From Candidatus Olsenella pullistercoris (lineage in GTDB: Bacteria > Actinomycetota > Coriobacteriia > Coriobacteriales > Atopobiaceae), in NCBI GenBank assembly GCA_019116525.1, contig DXBM01000028.1:1-37321 (forward strand): DNA of 37,321 nucleotides, in the 5' to 3' direction. Every line of letters starts with the position of its first letter. The stretch's first letter is position 1. Of this stretch, positions 1 to 9,204 are shown one piece after another. The notes beneath the pieces are model-generated. The model was not told the origin of the DNA, ran no database searches, and saw only the letters and a list, made by a program, of their open reading frames with translations. Made by a program: the position numbers and the translations under genes.

Positions 1-252
1 CGGAAGATCTTCCTTGGCAGCGGGCTCAAGTGGCAGGTCGCCCACTATCGCCGGCGCCTCAACCTCACGATGAGCGACATCGCGATCTGCGGGCACACGC
101 ACACGCCCTACGTGGAGCGCGACGAGTGGACGGGCACGCTCGTGATGAACCCGGGCAGCCCCACGTTCCCGCGTCGCTCGCAGCCCTCCATGGGCCGGAT
201 TCTGGTGGAGGACGGCAAGGTCGTCGAGGCGAGGATCATCACCCTGGCATAG
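1..252 (+). CDS. Metallophosphoesterase, YfcE/MJ0936 type, C-terminal end (partial)
   Basis: The frame is open from base 1 and ends at a TAG at 250-252, so only about 83 C-terminal residues are present. The fragment has a GHTHTPY motif, the last metal-binding motif of calcineurin-like phosphoesterases, followed by MNPGSP, which is typical of the YfcE/MJ0936 group of small cytoplasmic phosphodiesterases. Family members use two metal ions to cleave phosphodiesters; the natural substrate is usually unknown. The start and the first metal motifs lie outside the window. The next gene is convergent, and a repeat-filled gap separates them. Confidence 0.8.
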   Translation, partial: RKIFLGSGLKWQVAHYRRRLNLTMSDIAICGHTHTPYVERDEWTGTLVMNPGSPTFPRRSQPSMGRILVEDGKVVEARIITLA

Positions 253-278
253 GCGCCGCCGCTGCCCCACTTGTACTA

Positions 279-311
279 GTGCCCCACTTGTACCAGGTAC
301 AAGTGGGGCAC
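279..311. repeat. Perfect 16+1+16 bp palindrome
   Basis: The arms 279-294 (GTGCCCCACTTGTACC) and 296-311 are perfect reverse complements around one A at 295. The left arm also has an imperfect direct copy just upstream, at about 263-277 (TGCCCCACTTGTACT). It lies between two convergent genes. There is no T-run, so it is not an ordinary intrinsic terminator. It shares the one-base A centre with the palindrome at 10894-10922. Confidence 0.85.
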
Positions 312-345
312 GGGGTTTCTTCTGCACCCCCGGCGCGTAAGAAAC

Positions 346-390
346 GCCGCCCCTGGGTAATTCTGGGGCGCAGAACTGCCCAGGGGCGGC
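346..390. repeat. 20-bp inverted repeat with 5-base loop
   Basis: The arms 346-365 and 371-390 match at 18 of 20 positions around a five-base loop, beginning GCCGCCCCTGGG and ending with its complement. In RNA the two differences can be G-U pairs on one strand. It is placed between convergent genes and could end transcription from either side, but no U-tract is present. Confidence 0.7.
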
Positions 391-405
391 AACTCCTCAA
401 CATCT

Positions 406-440
406 GGCGAGAAAAACTACCCACGCGCGGCACTTCTCGC
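406..440. repeat. GGCGAGAA...TTCTCGCC inverted repeat
   Basis: GGCGAGAA near 406-413 is mirrored by TTCTCGCC near 433-440, just downstream of the stop of the minus-strand phosphatase. The same octamer recurs throughout the window. On the minus strand it could form the 3' hairpin of the phosphatase transcript. Confidence 0.5.
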
Positions 441-467
441 CGTGCGGCGCGGCCCCTCCCGGCGGCG

Positions 468-1160
468 CTACTCGTGCTCGCGGTCAACGGCCACGAACGC
501 CGGCGCGACCACGCGCGTGTAGAAGACGAGCCACACGAGCGAGACGCAGAAGCCCGCGATCACGTCTGAGGCGTAGTGGACGCCCAGGTAGATGCGGCTC
601 ACGCCCACCATCACGATGACGAGGCCGAACACGACGCACCACACCACGCGCATGACGTCGCGGCGGTGGTAGCGCCAGACCATCCAGATGAGCAGGCCGA
701 AGAAGGCCATCGCCACCATCGAGTGCCCCGAGGGGAAGCTGTAGCCGGTCTCTGAGATGAGGCGGAAGCCGTCGGGGCGCGGGCGTTGCACGATGACCTT
801 GAGCAGCTGGTTGAGCGCGACCACGCCAACGAGGTTGAAGGTGACGCACCAGCCCGGCGCCTTTCCGGGCGCGAGCGCGGCGATCACCGCGGCGAGCACC
901 GCCAGCACGACCACGGACGCGAGCGAGGTGAACGCCTCCATCACCGGGGTCACGGCGTCGGAGCGGAGGCGCTCGACAAAGAGCTCGTAGGCAAGGGTGT
1001 CGAGGCGCATGATCTCGCCCTCGGCGACCTCGCCAAGCAGCAGAACAAAGACGAGCGCGGCGACAAGGACCGTCACCACGCGCAGGTTCTCCCTCAAGAG
1101 GCCCAGGGCGCCGTGCGAGACGTCGCGGGCGCCCTGGGCGATGTCAGACCTTCTCGACAT
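468..1160 (-). CDS. PAP2-family membrane phosphatase
   Basis: This 230-residue protein has the three motifs of the PAP2/type 2 phosphatidic acid phosphatase superfamily: K121 with RP at 126-127, PSGH at 143-146, and SR at 188-189 with H195 and D199. H195 should be the nucleophile and His146 the acid. About six hydrophobic segments (near 28-43, 75-97, 104-120, 147-163, 172-188, 198-216) indicate an integral membrane enzyme acting on lipid phosphates, possibly undecaprenyl pyrophosphate. That substrate is a guess from the family. The gene starts two bases after the end of thioredoxin on the same strand and may share its transcript. Confidence 0.88.
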   Translation of the reverse strand: MSRRSDIAQGARDVSHGALGLLRENLRVVTVLVAALVFVLLLGEVAEGEIMRLDTLAYELFVERLRSDAVTPVMEAFTSLASVVVLAVLAAVIAALAPGKAPGWCVTFNLVGVVALNQLLKVIVQRPRPDGFRLISETGYSFPSGHSMVAMAFFGLLIWMVWRYHRRDVMRVVWCVVFGLVIVMVGVSRIYLGVHYASDVIAGFCVSLVWLVFYTRVVAPAFVAVDREHE

Positions 1161-1162
1161 GC

Positions 1163-1480
1163 CTAGAGGTTGGCCTCGAGCTCGGAGACGAGCGCGGCCT
1201 TGGGCACGTTGCCGACGATGGTGTGCGCGACCTCGCCGCCCTTGAACAGGATCAGCGTGGGGATGGAGACGATGCGGAAGCGCGCGGCGAGGTCGGCCTC
1301 CTCGTCAACGTTGCACTTGTAGACGGCGAGACGGTCGGACAGCTCGTGGGATATCTCCTCGACGACGGGGCCGAGCGCGCGGCACGGGCCGCACCACGGC
1401 GCCCAGAAGTCAACGAGGACGGGCTTGTCGGACGAGCTGACGACGGCGTCGAACTCGGCGCCGGTAATCGCGTTTGCCAT
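1163..1480 (-). CDS. trxA: Thioredoxin
   Basis: The protein has 105 residues, normal for a single-domain thioredoxin. It carries the WCGPC active site (Cys30 and Cys33) after VLVDFWAP, and the conserved cis-proline segment SIPTLILFKGG. The ATG at 1480 is chosen because the strand reads AGGGAGGTTCCC just before it, a strong ribosome site, and because homology begins there. The open frame runs further upstream without similarity. It reduces disulfides in the cytoplasm. It is read away from the gene at 1647, so the palindrome-bearing gap 1481-1646 must hold both promoters. Confidence 0.95.
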   Translation of the reverse strand: MANAITGAEFDAVVSSSDKPVLVDFWAPWCGPCRALGPVVEEISHELSDRLAVYKCNVDEEADLAARFRIVSIPTLILFKGGEVAHTIVGNVPKAALVSELEANL

Positions 1481-1581
1481 GGGAACCTCCCTGGTCGGGG
1501 CTGTCTGTCTATTGGGGCTTATGCCCGGATTGCACCACTTCAAACGCGAGCACTTGACGCGGCAGAAAGGACGGGTGATTC

Positions 1582-1628
1582 TGACAGAGGGGACGGAGGC
1601 TTGACAGAACCCCCCGTCCCCTCTGTCA
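1582..1628. repeat. TGACAGAGGGGACGG palindrome, copy 1
   Basis: The 15-bp arms 1582-1596 and 1614-1628 are perfect complements. The loop contains a further TTGACAGA. A near-identical element is at 15079-15125. This copy is in the divergent spacer between thioredoxin and the gene at 1647, about 18 bases before that gene's start, so it would lie in the 5' leader. Confidence 0.85.
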
Positions 1629-1646
1629 AGTCTGAGGGAGGCGCAC

Positions 1647-2201
1647 ATGGCATCGGAGCGGGACGCGCGCCGCCGCGCGTACGTGGACAAGGCGGCGACG
1701 GAGCTCGAGGGGCTGGCCGCGCGTGGCGTGCGCATGGGGGGAAACGCGTTCTCCGCCGTCCTTCTCGCCAAGGGGGAGCTCTCGGACGCCGAGAAGGGCG
1801 GCGAGCCCGGATTTGGCGGCGAGGACGGGACGGCGCTCAGGGCGTCGCTCGCGCGCCTGGGCTACGCGCCCGAGGACTGGGCGACCCTGCTCACCGTGGG
1901 CGACGACGGCGCTCCGCTCGAGCCCGCGCTGGTGCGCGAGGCCGTCTGCGCGCTCGACCCCGCCACGCTCGTCTGCTGCGACGAGGCCGCCGCGGATGCC
2001 GTCCGCGAGGCGTACGCTGACGACCTCGCCGTCATCGAGCGCTTTGAGGAGGCACTGCTCGCCCCGGGCGTGGTGGCGCGCGTCTGCGGAATGCGCGTGC
2101 TCAACCTCGGCGGCTTTGCCGCGGCCCTCGCGGATTCCCACGACAAGCAGGTCATGTGGGCTCGCCTCAAGCAGATACCGCCGCTCGGAGAGCCCTTCTA
2201 G
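1647..2201 (+). CDS. Unidentified 184-residue protein, weak uracil-DNA-glycosylase-like look
   Basis: The ATG follows GGGAGG with good spacing. The protein is soluble and slightly acidic, with no signal peptide or membrane segment. I do not recognise the family with confidence. The layout of a segment LLAKGELSDAEKGGEPGF followed by GEDGTALRASL, then DPATLVCCDEAAADAV, then MRVLNLGGFAAAL recalls the order of strands in family-4 uracil-DNA glycosylases, but the catalytic motifs are not evident. It could be an inactive relative or unrelated. It is divergent from thioredoxin and upstream of the sugar operon, with no functional link visible. Confidence 0.75.
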   Translation: MASERDARRRAYVDKAATELEGLAARGVRMGGNAFSAVLLAKGELSDAEKGGEPGFGGEDGTALRASLARLGYAPEDWATLLTVGDDGAPLEPALVREAVCALDPATLVCCDEAAADAVREAYADDLAVIERFEEALLAPGVVARVCGMRVLNLGGFAAALADSHDKQVMWARLKQIPPLGEPF

Positions 2202-2352
2202 CGGTCCCGGCGGGGCCGCCCTCCGAGAGCGGCACCTCCCCGCGAGCGCCCTACCCGCGGGTTCGTTCAGCCGTTTTCCAAATCCCGGTGAAATAGCGGG
2301 CATGGAACCCTCTTCTCTGCGTTGGTAGGGTGAGAACGTGAGGGGAGGGGAT

Positions 2353-4287
2353 ATGGACGTTGAGACAGCGCGGCTCGTCATGTACATCGCAGACCACTCC
2401 GGCGCGCGCCCTGACGAGCTGGCAGAGCGCTACGGCGTGAGCTCGCGAACGGTGCGCAACCACGTGCACGCCGCAAACCGCGAGCTTGCATCCATTGCCC
2501 GTCTAGAGCTGCCACGCGGCGGAGGCTATCAACTCGTGGTTGATGACGAGGCAGCCTTTGGGCGCTGGGTGGAGAAGCAGCGCGGCCGCGATCGCCAAGC
2601 CCTGCCCCAGACGCCCGAGGCTCGCGTGAGCTATCTCCTGAACGACCTTCTCTCGCGCAATGACTACATCACGCTCGACGCGCTTGCGGGCATCCTCTTT
2701 GTCTCGCGCGCAAGCATCTCTAACGACCTCAAGCAGGTCGAGGCGCGACTGCTGCACTTTGGCCTTACGCTAGAGAAGCGGCCCCATCACGGGATCCGCG
2801 TCATTGGCTCCGAGATGGCGCGTCGGCTGTGTCTGGCGAGCCTTGCCATGGACGTGGCAGACGGCCCGTTCGCCGCAGGCACGAGTGACGTGGATGTTGA
2901 CGAGCGCCGCGAGCTTCTCGACGTGGTCTCCTCTTGCGTGGAGCGCGTGACCGCCGAGGAGCGCTTCTCGGTGAACTCGATGGCCTATCGCAACCTCGTC
3001 ACTCACATTGCCATTGCCATCCTCCGCATGCGGGCGGGTTGCTATGTCCCCATGGAGACCGAGCAGCTCGCCGCGATCAAGCGCTCGGCGGCATTTCCCA
3101 TCGCAGAGCGGATAGCGCATGCGATAGGCGCCGCCACGGGCATGAGCCTGCCCGAGGAGGAGGTTGCCTACATCGCCATCCACCTCTCAGGTCGTCAGAC
3201 GCTCGTTGACACCTCCGCCGAGGAGTCGGGCCTCGTGATCAGCGACGAGGCATGGGAGGTTGTCCAAGAGATGGTGGAGGTCGTTCGCCGGGTCTTCCGC
3301 TTCGACTTTCGCGGCGACCTCGAGCTGCTCATGAACCTTGCTCGCCATGTGGTCCCGCTTGCGGTGCGCCTTCGCTATCACCTCAAGCTGGAGAACCCCA
3401 TCCTCGCTGAGGTCAAGAGTCGCTTCTCGCTCGCCTTCTCGATGGCCCTGGAGGCCTCTTCGGTCCTTGCCGAGAAGTACGGCGCGGTTCCATCTGAGGA
3501 TGAGGTCGGCTATCTGGCACTTGCCTTCGCACTCGCGCTGGAGCGCCAGAAGACGGAGCTGCCCAAGAAGAATATCCTCGTTGTCTGCGCGACGGGCGCG
3601 GGCAGTGCTCGACTGCTCGAGTACCGCTACCGCCAGGAGTTTGGTGCCTACGTTGACAAGATCGTGACCTGCGACGCTGCGCATGTTCGCCATGTTGACT
3701 TCACCAACATCGACTACGTTTTCACCACCGTCCCGCTGGCAGAGAAGCTCCCCGTTCCCGTTCGCGAGGTGGGGTACATCCTTGAGCCGGATGAGGTCGA
3801 GAGTGTCCGAGCCCTGCTGACCTCGCGCTCCCGCGTTGACGCGCGCTCGCTTTTCAGGCGAGAGCTCTACTTCGACCACCTTGCATGCACGACGCGCGAG
3901 GAGGCGCTCGAGCGGCTCTGCGAGCGCGTGGCCTCTGTCGAGGACGTTGGCCCAGACTTCTACGAGCTCGTTGCGCGCCGTGAGAGGGCGGCCTCAACGG
4001 CTTTCGGCAACCGCGTTGCCGTGCCCCACCCCCTCGAGCCCGCGAGCCAGCGCAGTTTCGTTGCCGTTGCCCTGCTCGACCAGCCAGTTCGTTGGGGGCG
4101 ACAGGACGTTGAGGTGCTGCTCCTCCTCTCGCTCTCTGAGGATGCCGGTGACGCGCCGGAGGGCTTCCAGGAAGCCCTGGCGGAGCTCGTGCTTTCGGCC
4201 GAGGCAGTGGACAGGCTCCTCGCAGACCGCGACTGGGGAACCCTCATGGAGCTGCTCGACTCGCTCCGGGCGGGCACGAATCGCTGA
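2353..4287 (+). CDS. PRD-domain transcriptional activator with PTS IIB- and IIA-like domains (LicR/MtlR type)
   Basis: This 644-residue regulator has the full LicR/MtlR layout. A DNA-binding HTH occupies residues 1-60 (SSRTVRNHV) and a second HTH lies near 85-150 (VSRASISNDL). Two PRD domains follow at about 180-290 and 295-400, with conserved histidines. A IIB-like domain carries the CATGAGSA motif, and a C-terminal IIA-like domain carries VAVPHPLEP. The PTS proteins phosphorylate such regulators and so tie operon expression to substrate and to glucose supply. The ATG at 2353 is preferred over the in-frame GTG at 2338 because GGGGAGGGG precedes it. A weak promoter, TGGAAC and TAGGGT 17 bp apart, is at 2303-2331. 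It heads the PTS operon and most likely controls it. Confidence 0.92.
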   Translation: MDVETARLVMYIADHSGARPDELAERYGVSSRTVRNHVHAANRELASIARLELPRGGGYQLVVDDEAAFGRWVEKQRGRDRQALPQTPEARVSYLLNDLLSRNDYITLDALAGILFVSRASISNDLKQVEARLLHFGLTLEKRPHHGIRVIGSEMARRLCLASLAMDVADGPFAAGTSDVDVDERRELLDVVSSCVERVTAEERFSVNSMAYRNLVTHIAIAILRMRAGCYVPMETEQLAAIKRSAAFPIAERIAHAIGAATGMSLPEEEVAYIAIHLSGRQTLVDTSAEESGLVISDEAWEVVQEMVEVVRRVFRFDFRGDLELLMNLARHVVPLAVRLRYHLKLENPILAEVKSRFSLAFSMALEASSVLAEKYGAVPSEDEVGYLALAFALALERQKTELPKKNILVVCATGAGSARLLEYRYRQEFGAYVDKIVTCDAAHVRHVDFTNIDYVFTTVPLAEKLPVPVREVGYILEPDEVESVRALLTSRSRVDARSLFRRELYFDHLACTTREEALERLCERVASVEDVGPDFYELVARRERAASTAFGNRVAVPHPLEPASQRSFVAVALLDQPVRWGRQDVEVLLLLSLSEDAGDAPEGFQEALAELVLSAEAVDRLLADRDWGTLMELLDSLRAGTNR

Positions 4288-4358
4288 CCCCACGCGCCGC
4301 GCTTTTGCGGCACGACTCCAGGACCCCGTACGAACCGCACGTGAAGGGAGGTGCAATC

Positions 4359-4688
4359 ATGGCAGAGAGCACGTTCAACGAGGAGAACGAGGAGATTTCG
4401 TTCCAGATCATCGCTGCCGCCGGTCAGGCCAGGAGCCTTGCCTACGAGGCGCTGAACCGGGCCAAGGAGGGTGACTTCGACGCCGCTGACGACCTCATGG
4501 CGCAGAGCCGAGCCGCTGCGCTCGAGGCGCACCACGTTCAGACCGACCTGCTCACCAAGGAGGCGTCTGGCGACCACACGACCGTGGACGTCCTGCTCGT
4601 TCACGCGCAGGACCACCTGATGACCTCGATGCTCGCCCAGGAGCTCATCGGCGAGCTCATCGAGCTTCATCGAAAGGTCCAGCACTAG
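4359..4688 (+). CDS. PTS lactose/cellobiose-family IIA component
   Basis: The 109-residue protein matches the all-helical IIA(Lac/Chb) family. The sequence VHAQDHLMTS contains His82, the expected phosphorylated histidine, and Asp85, the metal ligand at the trimer axis. The ATG at 4359 is used because GAAGGGAGG lies just upstream; the open frame begins earlier without similarity. It passes phosphate from HPr to the IIB protein encoded next. It lies 71 bases after the regulator and 62 before IIB. A small GGGCGG/CCGCCC hairpin sits in the following gap. Confidence 0.93.
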   Translation: MAESTFNEENEEISFQIIAAAGQARSLAYEALNRAKEGDFDAADDLMAQSRAAALEAHHVQTDLLTKEASGDHTTVDVLLVHAQDHLMTSMLAQELIGELIELHRKVQH

Positions 4689-4750
4689 CCGTCGGAAGGG
4701 CGGACCCGACCGCCCGACCAGACGGAGAGACAGGCAAAGAGGAGGGAAAC

Positions 4751-5047
4751 ATGAAGGTCCTATTGGTGTGTGCGATGGGGATGTCAACGAGCATCCTCAT
4801 GAAGAAACTCGAGAAGTACGCTGCCGAGCAGGGCATCGACTTCCAGATCGCCGCGCAGAGCGCCAACAGTTACAAGACCGTCTGCCACGAGTACGACTGC
4901 ATCCTCATGGGCCCGCAGATCTCGTACCAGAAGGATCGTATCGCCCAGGAGTCCGGCATGCCCGTTGCTGTGATTCCTGCGGCCGATTACGGCGTGGGTA
5001 ACTGCGCCAACATCTTCAAGCTCATCAACTCGATCGTCGAGGGCTAA
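4751..5047 (+). CDS. PTS lactose/cellobiose-family IIB component
   Basis: The 98-residue protein begins MKVLLVCAMGMSTSIL, the phosphocysteine loop of IIB(Lac/Chb), with Cys7 as the phosphorylated residue. The pattern up to SYQKDRI and MPVAVIPAADYG is typical, and the length is normal for the family. It receives phosphate from the IIA protein and hands it to the sugar entering through IIC. GAGGGAAAC precedes the ATG. Confidence 0.94.
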   Translation: MKVLLVCAMGMSTSILMKKLEKYAAEQGIDFQIAAQSANSYKTVCHEYDCILMGPQISYQKDRIAQESGMPVAVIPAADYGVGNCANIFKLINSIVEG

Positions 5048-5055
5048 TCGCCCTT

Positions 5056-5078
5056 CCCGGCGGGACCCGCCCGCCGGG
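5056..5078 (+). other. Intercistronic hairpin between IIB and IIC genes
   Basis: CCCGGCGGG (5056-5064) and CCCGCCGGG (5070-5078) form a perfect nine-pair stem with a five-base loop in the 58-bp gap between IIB and IIC. There is no T-run after it. It may stabilise mRNA ends or set the protein ratio rather than stop transcription. Confidence 0.65.
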
Positions 5079-5105
5079 CCTTCGACCCCTCGCTAGGAGA
5101 AAACC

Positions 5106-6425
5106 ATGTCCAAGCTCGACAACCTCTACCAGTCGCCGGTGATGGTGAAGCTGCAGGAGTGGGGCGGCAAGCTCCAGTCCAACCGTGCGCTCGCCGCTAT
5201 CAGCGGCGGGATGATGGCCGCCATGGCGGTCATCCTCGCCGGCGCGATCTTCACTATCGTCGCCACGCTGCTCAACCTCGCTGGGGTGCTGCAGACGACC
5301 GACGCCGCCTATGTCTGGCTCACCACCCCCTACAACATGACCATGGGCATCCTCGGCGTGGTCGTTGCCTTTGCGGTGGGCTACATCTACTCCAAGAACC
5401 TCGAGATGGAGGGCGCGCTCGCCAACGGCATCGTCACGATGATCCTGTTCCTCATCGTGTGCGCCCCCGTCCAGAGCGTGACGCTCGAGGACGGCTCCAC
5501 CATGAGCGTTCTCGCCACGACCTACCTCGGTGGTACCGGTCTGTTCACGGCCCTCATCATCCCGCTCGTCTCGGTGAAGATCATTGACTTCTGCCAGAAG
5601 CATCACGTGAGCCTGCGCATGCCCGACGCCGTGCCGCAGTTCCTCGCGGACGCCTTTGCCACCCTCGTGCCGCTCGTGATCTGCATCCTGCTGTGGCACG
5701 GGCTCAACACCCTCGCCCAGATGACCATCGGCGTGGTCCTGCCCGGCGCCATCGCGGGCCTGCTCTCCATTCCGCTCACGCCTCTCATGTCGCTGCCCGG
5801 CATGTTCGTGCTCGCGTTCGTGTGCCAGCTCCTGTGGAGCTTTGGCATCCATGGCGCCATGGTTCTCTCGCCCGTCATCATGGCCCCGATGATTCAGTTC
5901 TATTCCACCAACGCCGAGCTCGTCGCCTCCGGTCAGCCCGCCGTCTTCGCGCCCATCGCCCTCTATGGCGTCATGAGCTGCTGCGGCGGCTCCGGCAACG
6001 TGCTCCCGCTCGCCATCCACTGCATGCGCGCCAAGTCCGAGCAGCTTAAGGCCGTCGGCAAGGCCGGCATCGTGCCCGCGATCTTCAACATCTCCGAGCC
6101 CATGGCCTTTGGCACGCCGATCATCTACAACCCGATCATGGCCATCCCGTTCATCCTGAACCCCATGATCATCATGCTCTTCGCTTGCATCCTCTATGCC
6201 GTTGACTTCTTCCAGCCCGGCTACATCCTGATCATGACCCAGCTTCCCGTGATCATGCAGAGCTTCATGCCGTCCCTTGCGTGGCAGAACCTCTTCGTGG
6301 CGCCGCTGGCGTTCGTGATCGCCTACCTGGTGTACCTGCCGTTCGTCAAGGTTTACGATCGCCAGCTCTGCGAGAAGGAGGCTGCCGAGAAGGCCGTCGA
6401 GACAGACGCGGCCATCGAGGCCTAG
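5106..6425 (+). CDS. PTS lactose/cellobiose-family IIC permease
   Basis: The 439-residue hydrophobic protein has about ten membrane segments and the family signature NISEPMAFGTPIIYNP in its C-terminal half, close to the substrate site. The length is normal for IIC of the Lac family. AGGAG precedes the ATG. It binds and translocates a beta-linked disaccharide, which is phosphorylated at the 6 position on entry. The neighbouring GH1 and DUF871 genes point to a beta-glucoside or an amino-sugar disaccharide. The short charged tail after residue 415 is not conserved in my reading. Confidence 0.94.
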   Translation: MSKLDNLYQSPVMVKLQEWGGKLQSNRALAAISGGMMAAMAVILAGAIFTIVATLLNLAGVLQTTDAAYVWLTTPYNMTMGILGVVVAFAVGYIYSKNLEMEGALANGIVTMILFLIVCAPVQSVTLEDGSTMSVLATTYLGGTGLFTALIIPLVSVKIIDFCQKHHVSLRMPDAVPQFLADAFATLVPLVICILLWHGLNTLAQMTIGVVLPGAIAGLLSIPLTPLMSLPGMFVLAFVCQLLWSFGIHGAMVLSPVIMAPMIQFYSTNAELVASGQPAVFAPIALYGVMSCCGGSGNVLPLAIHCMRAKSEQLKAVGKAGIVPAIFNISEPMAFGTPIIYNPIMAIPFILNPMIIMLFACILYAVDFFQPGYILIMTQLPVIMQSFMPSLAWQNLFVAPLAFVIAYLVYLPFVKVYDRQLCEKEAAEKAVETDAAIEA

Positions 6426-6437
6426 CTGCAACCCCTC

Positions 6438-6468
6438 GGTGCCGTCGGGGCACGCTCCCGACGGCACC
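6438..6468 (+). other. Perfect 12-bp hairpin between IIC and GH1 genes
   Basis: GGTGCCGTCGGG (6438-6449) and CCCGACGGCACC (6457-6468) form a perfect stem with a seven-base loop, without a T-run. It splits the operon after the permease gene. It could slow 3' decay of the PTS message or act as a partial terminator, giving less glycosidase than permease. Confidence 0.7.
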
Positions 6469-6513
6469 GTCGTTGAGGTGCGCCCCCTTCGCCATCACAC
6501 GCCGCACGCATGA

Positions 6514-7965
<1,452 letters not shown>

Positions 7966-7974
7966 GAGGACCAC

Positions 7975-9081
7975 ATGCGCGAGACGCGGCTAGGCATCTC
8001 AATCCATCCTGAGCGCGCAACGGAAGAGCAATGCGACGGGTACCTGAGGCTCGCGGCAGGGCTTGGCTACCGCGTGCTGTTCGTGGCGCTGATCGGCGTG
8101 CGCGACCCGCGCGAGGAGGTGGTCGCGCGCTACGCGCGCCTCACGACGCTCGCCCACGAACTGGGCTTTGAAGTGTGCTGCGACGTCAACCCTGGGGTGC
8201 TCGCGCGCTTCGGCGTGAACTGCAGCGTGCTGCGAGGTAAGCTCGACCTGAGGTTTCTGCGCGAGATCGGTGCGGACGCGATGCGGCTCGACACGGGCCT
8301 CTCCGAGCTTGAAGAGGCGTTTCTCACCCGCAACGCCGAGGGGGTCTCGGTGTGCCTCAACGCCGCCACTACCGCGCATGACCACGTGGGGGCCATGCTC
8401 GCCTCCGGAGGCGACCCTGCACGCGTGGTGGGCTGCCACAACTACTACCCGCACCGCTACACGGGCCTCTCGCTTGACTACTTCCTTCGCTGCTCGCGCA
8501 TCTGGAACGATCACGGGCTTCGGCTTCAGGCCTTTGTGAGCTCGCAGGAGCCAGGCGCGCGTGGCCCATGGCAGGTGGATGACGGCCTGCCCACGCTCGA
8601 GATGCACCGTGACCTGCCCGCCCGTGTGCAGGCGGCCCACCTTGCCCTACTCGGCTGCGTGGATGACGTCATCTTTGGCAACTGCTTCGCGAGCGAGGAA
8701 GAGCTCGCTGCCGTGGCGCGTGCCGTCGCGCACCCTGCTGAGCTCACGGTGCATGTGGAGCCGGGCCTGCCCGAGTCTGAGCGCGAGCGGCTTCGCATGC
8801 GCCTCTCGAGACGACCAGAGGTCTGCGACCACATGATCCGCACCGTGGAGAGCCGCATGGTGCCCGGGGAGGTGACGCCATTCAGTTGTGTGGACATCAA
8901 GCGTGGGGACGTGCTGGTCGACAACGTGGGCTACGGCCACTATTCCGGCGAGGTGCAGATTGCGCTCATGCCGATGGAGAACTCAGGGCGCACCAACGTG
9001 GTGGGGCACGTAGATCCCGCCGAGCTCTGCCTGCTCGAGTGCCTGGCTCCCGGCCAGCTCTTCTCGCTTCGCCTGGAGTAG
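7975..9081 (+). CDS. MupG-like TIM-barrel protein (DUF871)
   Basis: The 368-residue protein begins RLGISIHPE, the usual opening of DUF871, and contains CHNYYPHRYTGLS and DVIFGN, both conserved in this family. The characterised member MupG of Staphylococcus is a 6-phospho-N-acetylmuramidase that splits MurNAc-6-phosphate-GlcNAc. The large N-terminal barrel is followed by a small C-terminal domain that includes GDVLVDNVGYGHYSGE. AGGAGG lies eight bases from the ATG. Its tight coupling to GH1 and a Lac-type PTS suggests that it works on the imported phosphorylated disaccharide, but the substrate here is not shown by the sequence. Confidence 0.85.
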   Translation: MRETRLGISIHPERATEEQCDGYLRLAAGLGYRVLFVALIGVRDPREEVVARYARLTTLAHELGFEVCCDVNPGVLARFGVNCSVLRGKLDLRFLREIGADAMRLDTGLSELEEAFLTRNAEGVSVCLNAATTAHDHVGAMLASGGDPARVVGCHNYYPHRYTGLSLDYFLRCSRIWNDHGLRLQAFVSSQEPGARGPWQVDDGLPTLEMHRDLPARVQAAHLALLGCVDDVIFGNCFASEEELAAVARAVAHPAELTVHVEPGLPESERERLRMRLSRRPEVCDHMIRTVESRMVPGEVTPFSCVDIKRGDVLVDNVGYGHYSGEVQIALMPMENSGRTNVVGHVDPAELCLLECLAPGQLFSLRLE

Positions 9082-9204
9082 GAGAGCGGCGCGCGCAGCG
9101 CGGCGACGGTGGCAGCCCATCCGCTCGCGGCCCTTGTGGGCACGCGGGCGGCTGGTGGCGCTATCCTAAGAGCATCTATCGCTGCTCGGGGAAGGAGCAC
9201 CGCA

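Noticed and set aside
2338-2352. GTG start of the PRD regulator at 2338
   Set aside because: The bases after it form the ribosome site of the ATG at 2353.
5025-6467. Long minus-strand open frame over the IIC gene
   Set aside because: It is rich in His, Asp and Arg with no motif, a typical shadow of a GC-rich gene on the other strand. The same holds for other long antisense frames such as 9334-10923, 17313-19088, 19031-20788 and 26220-29120.
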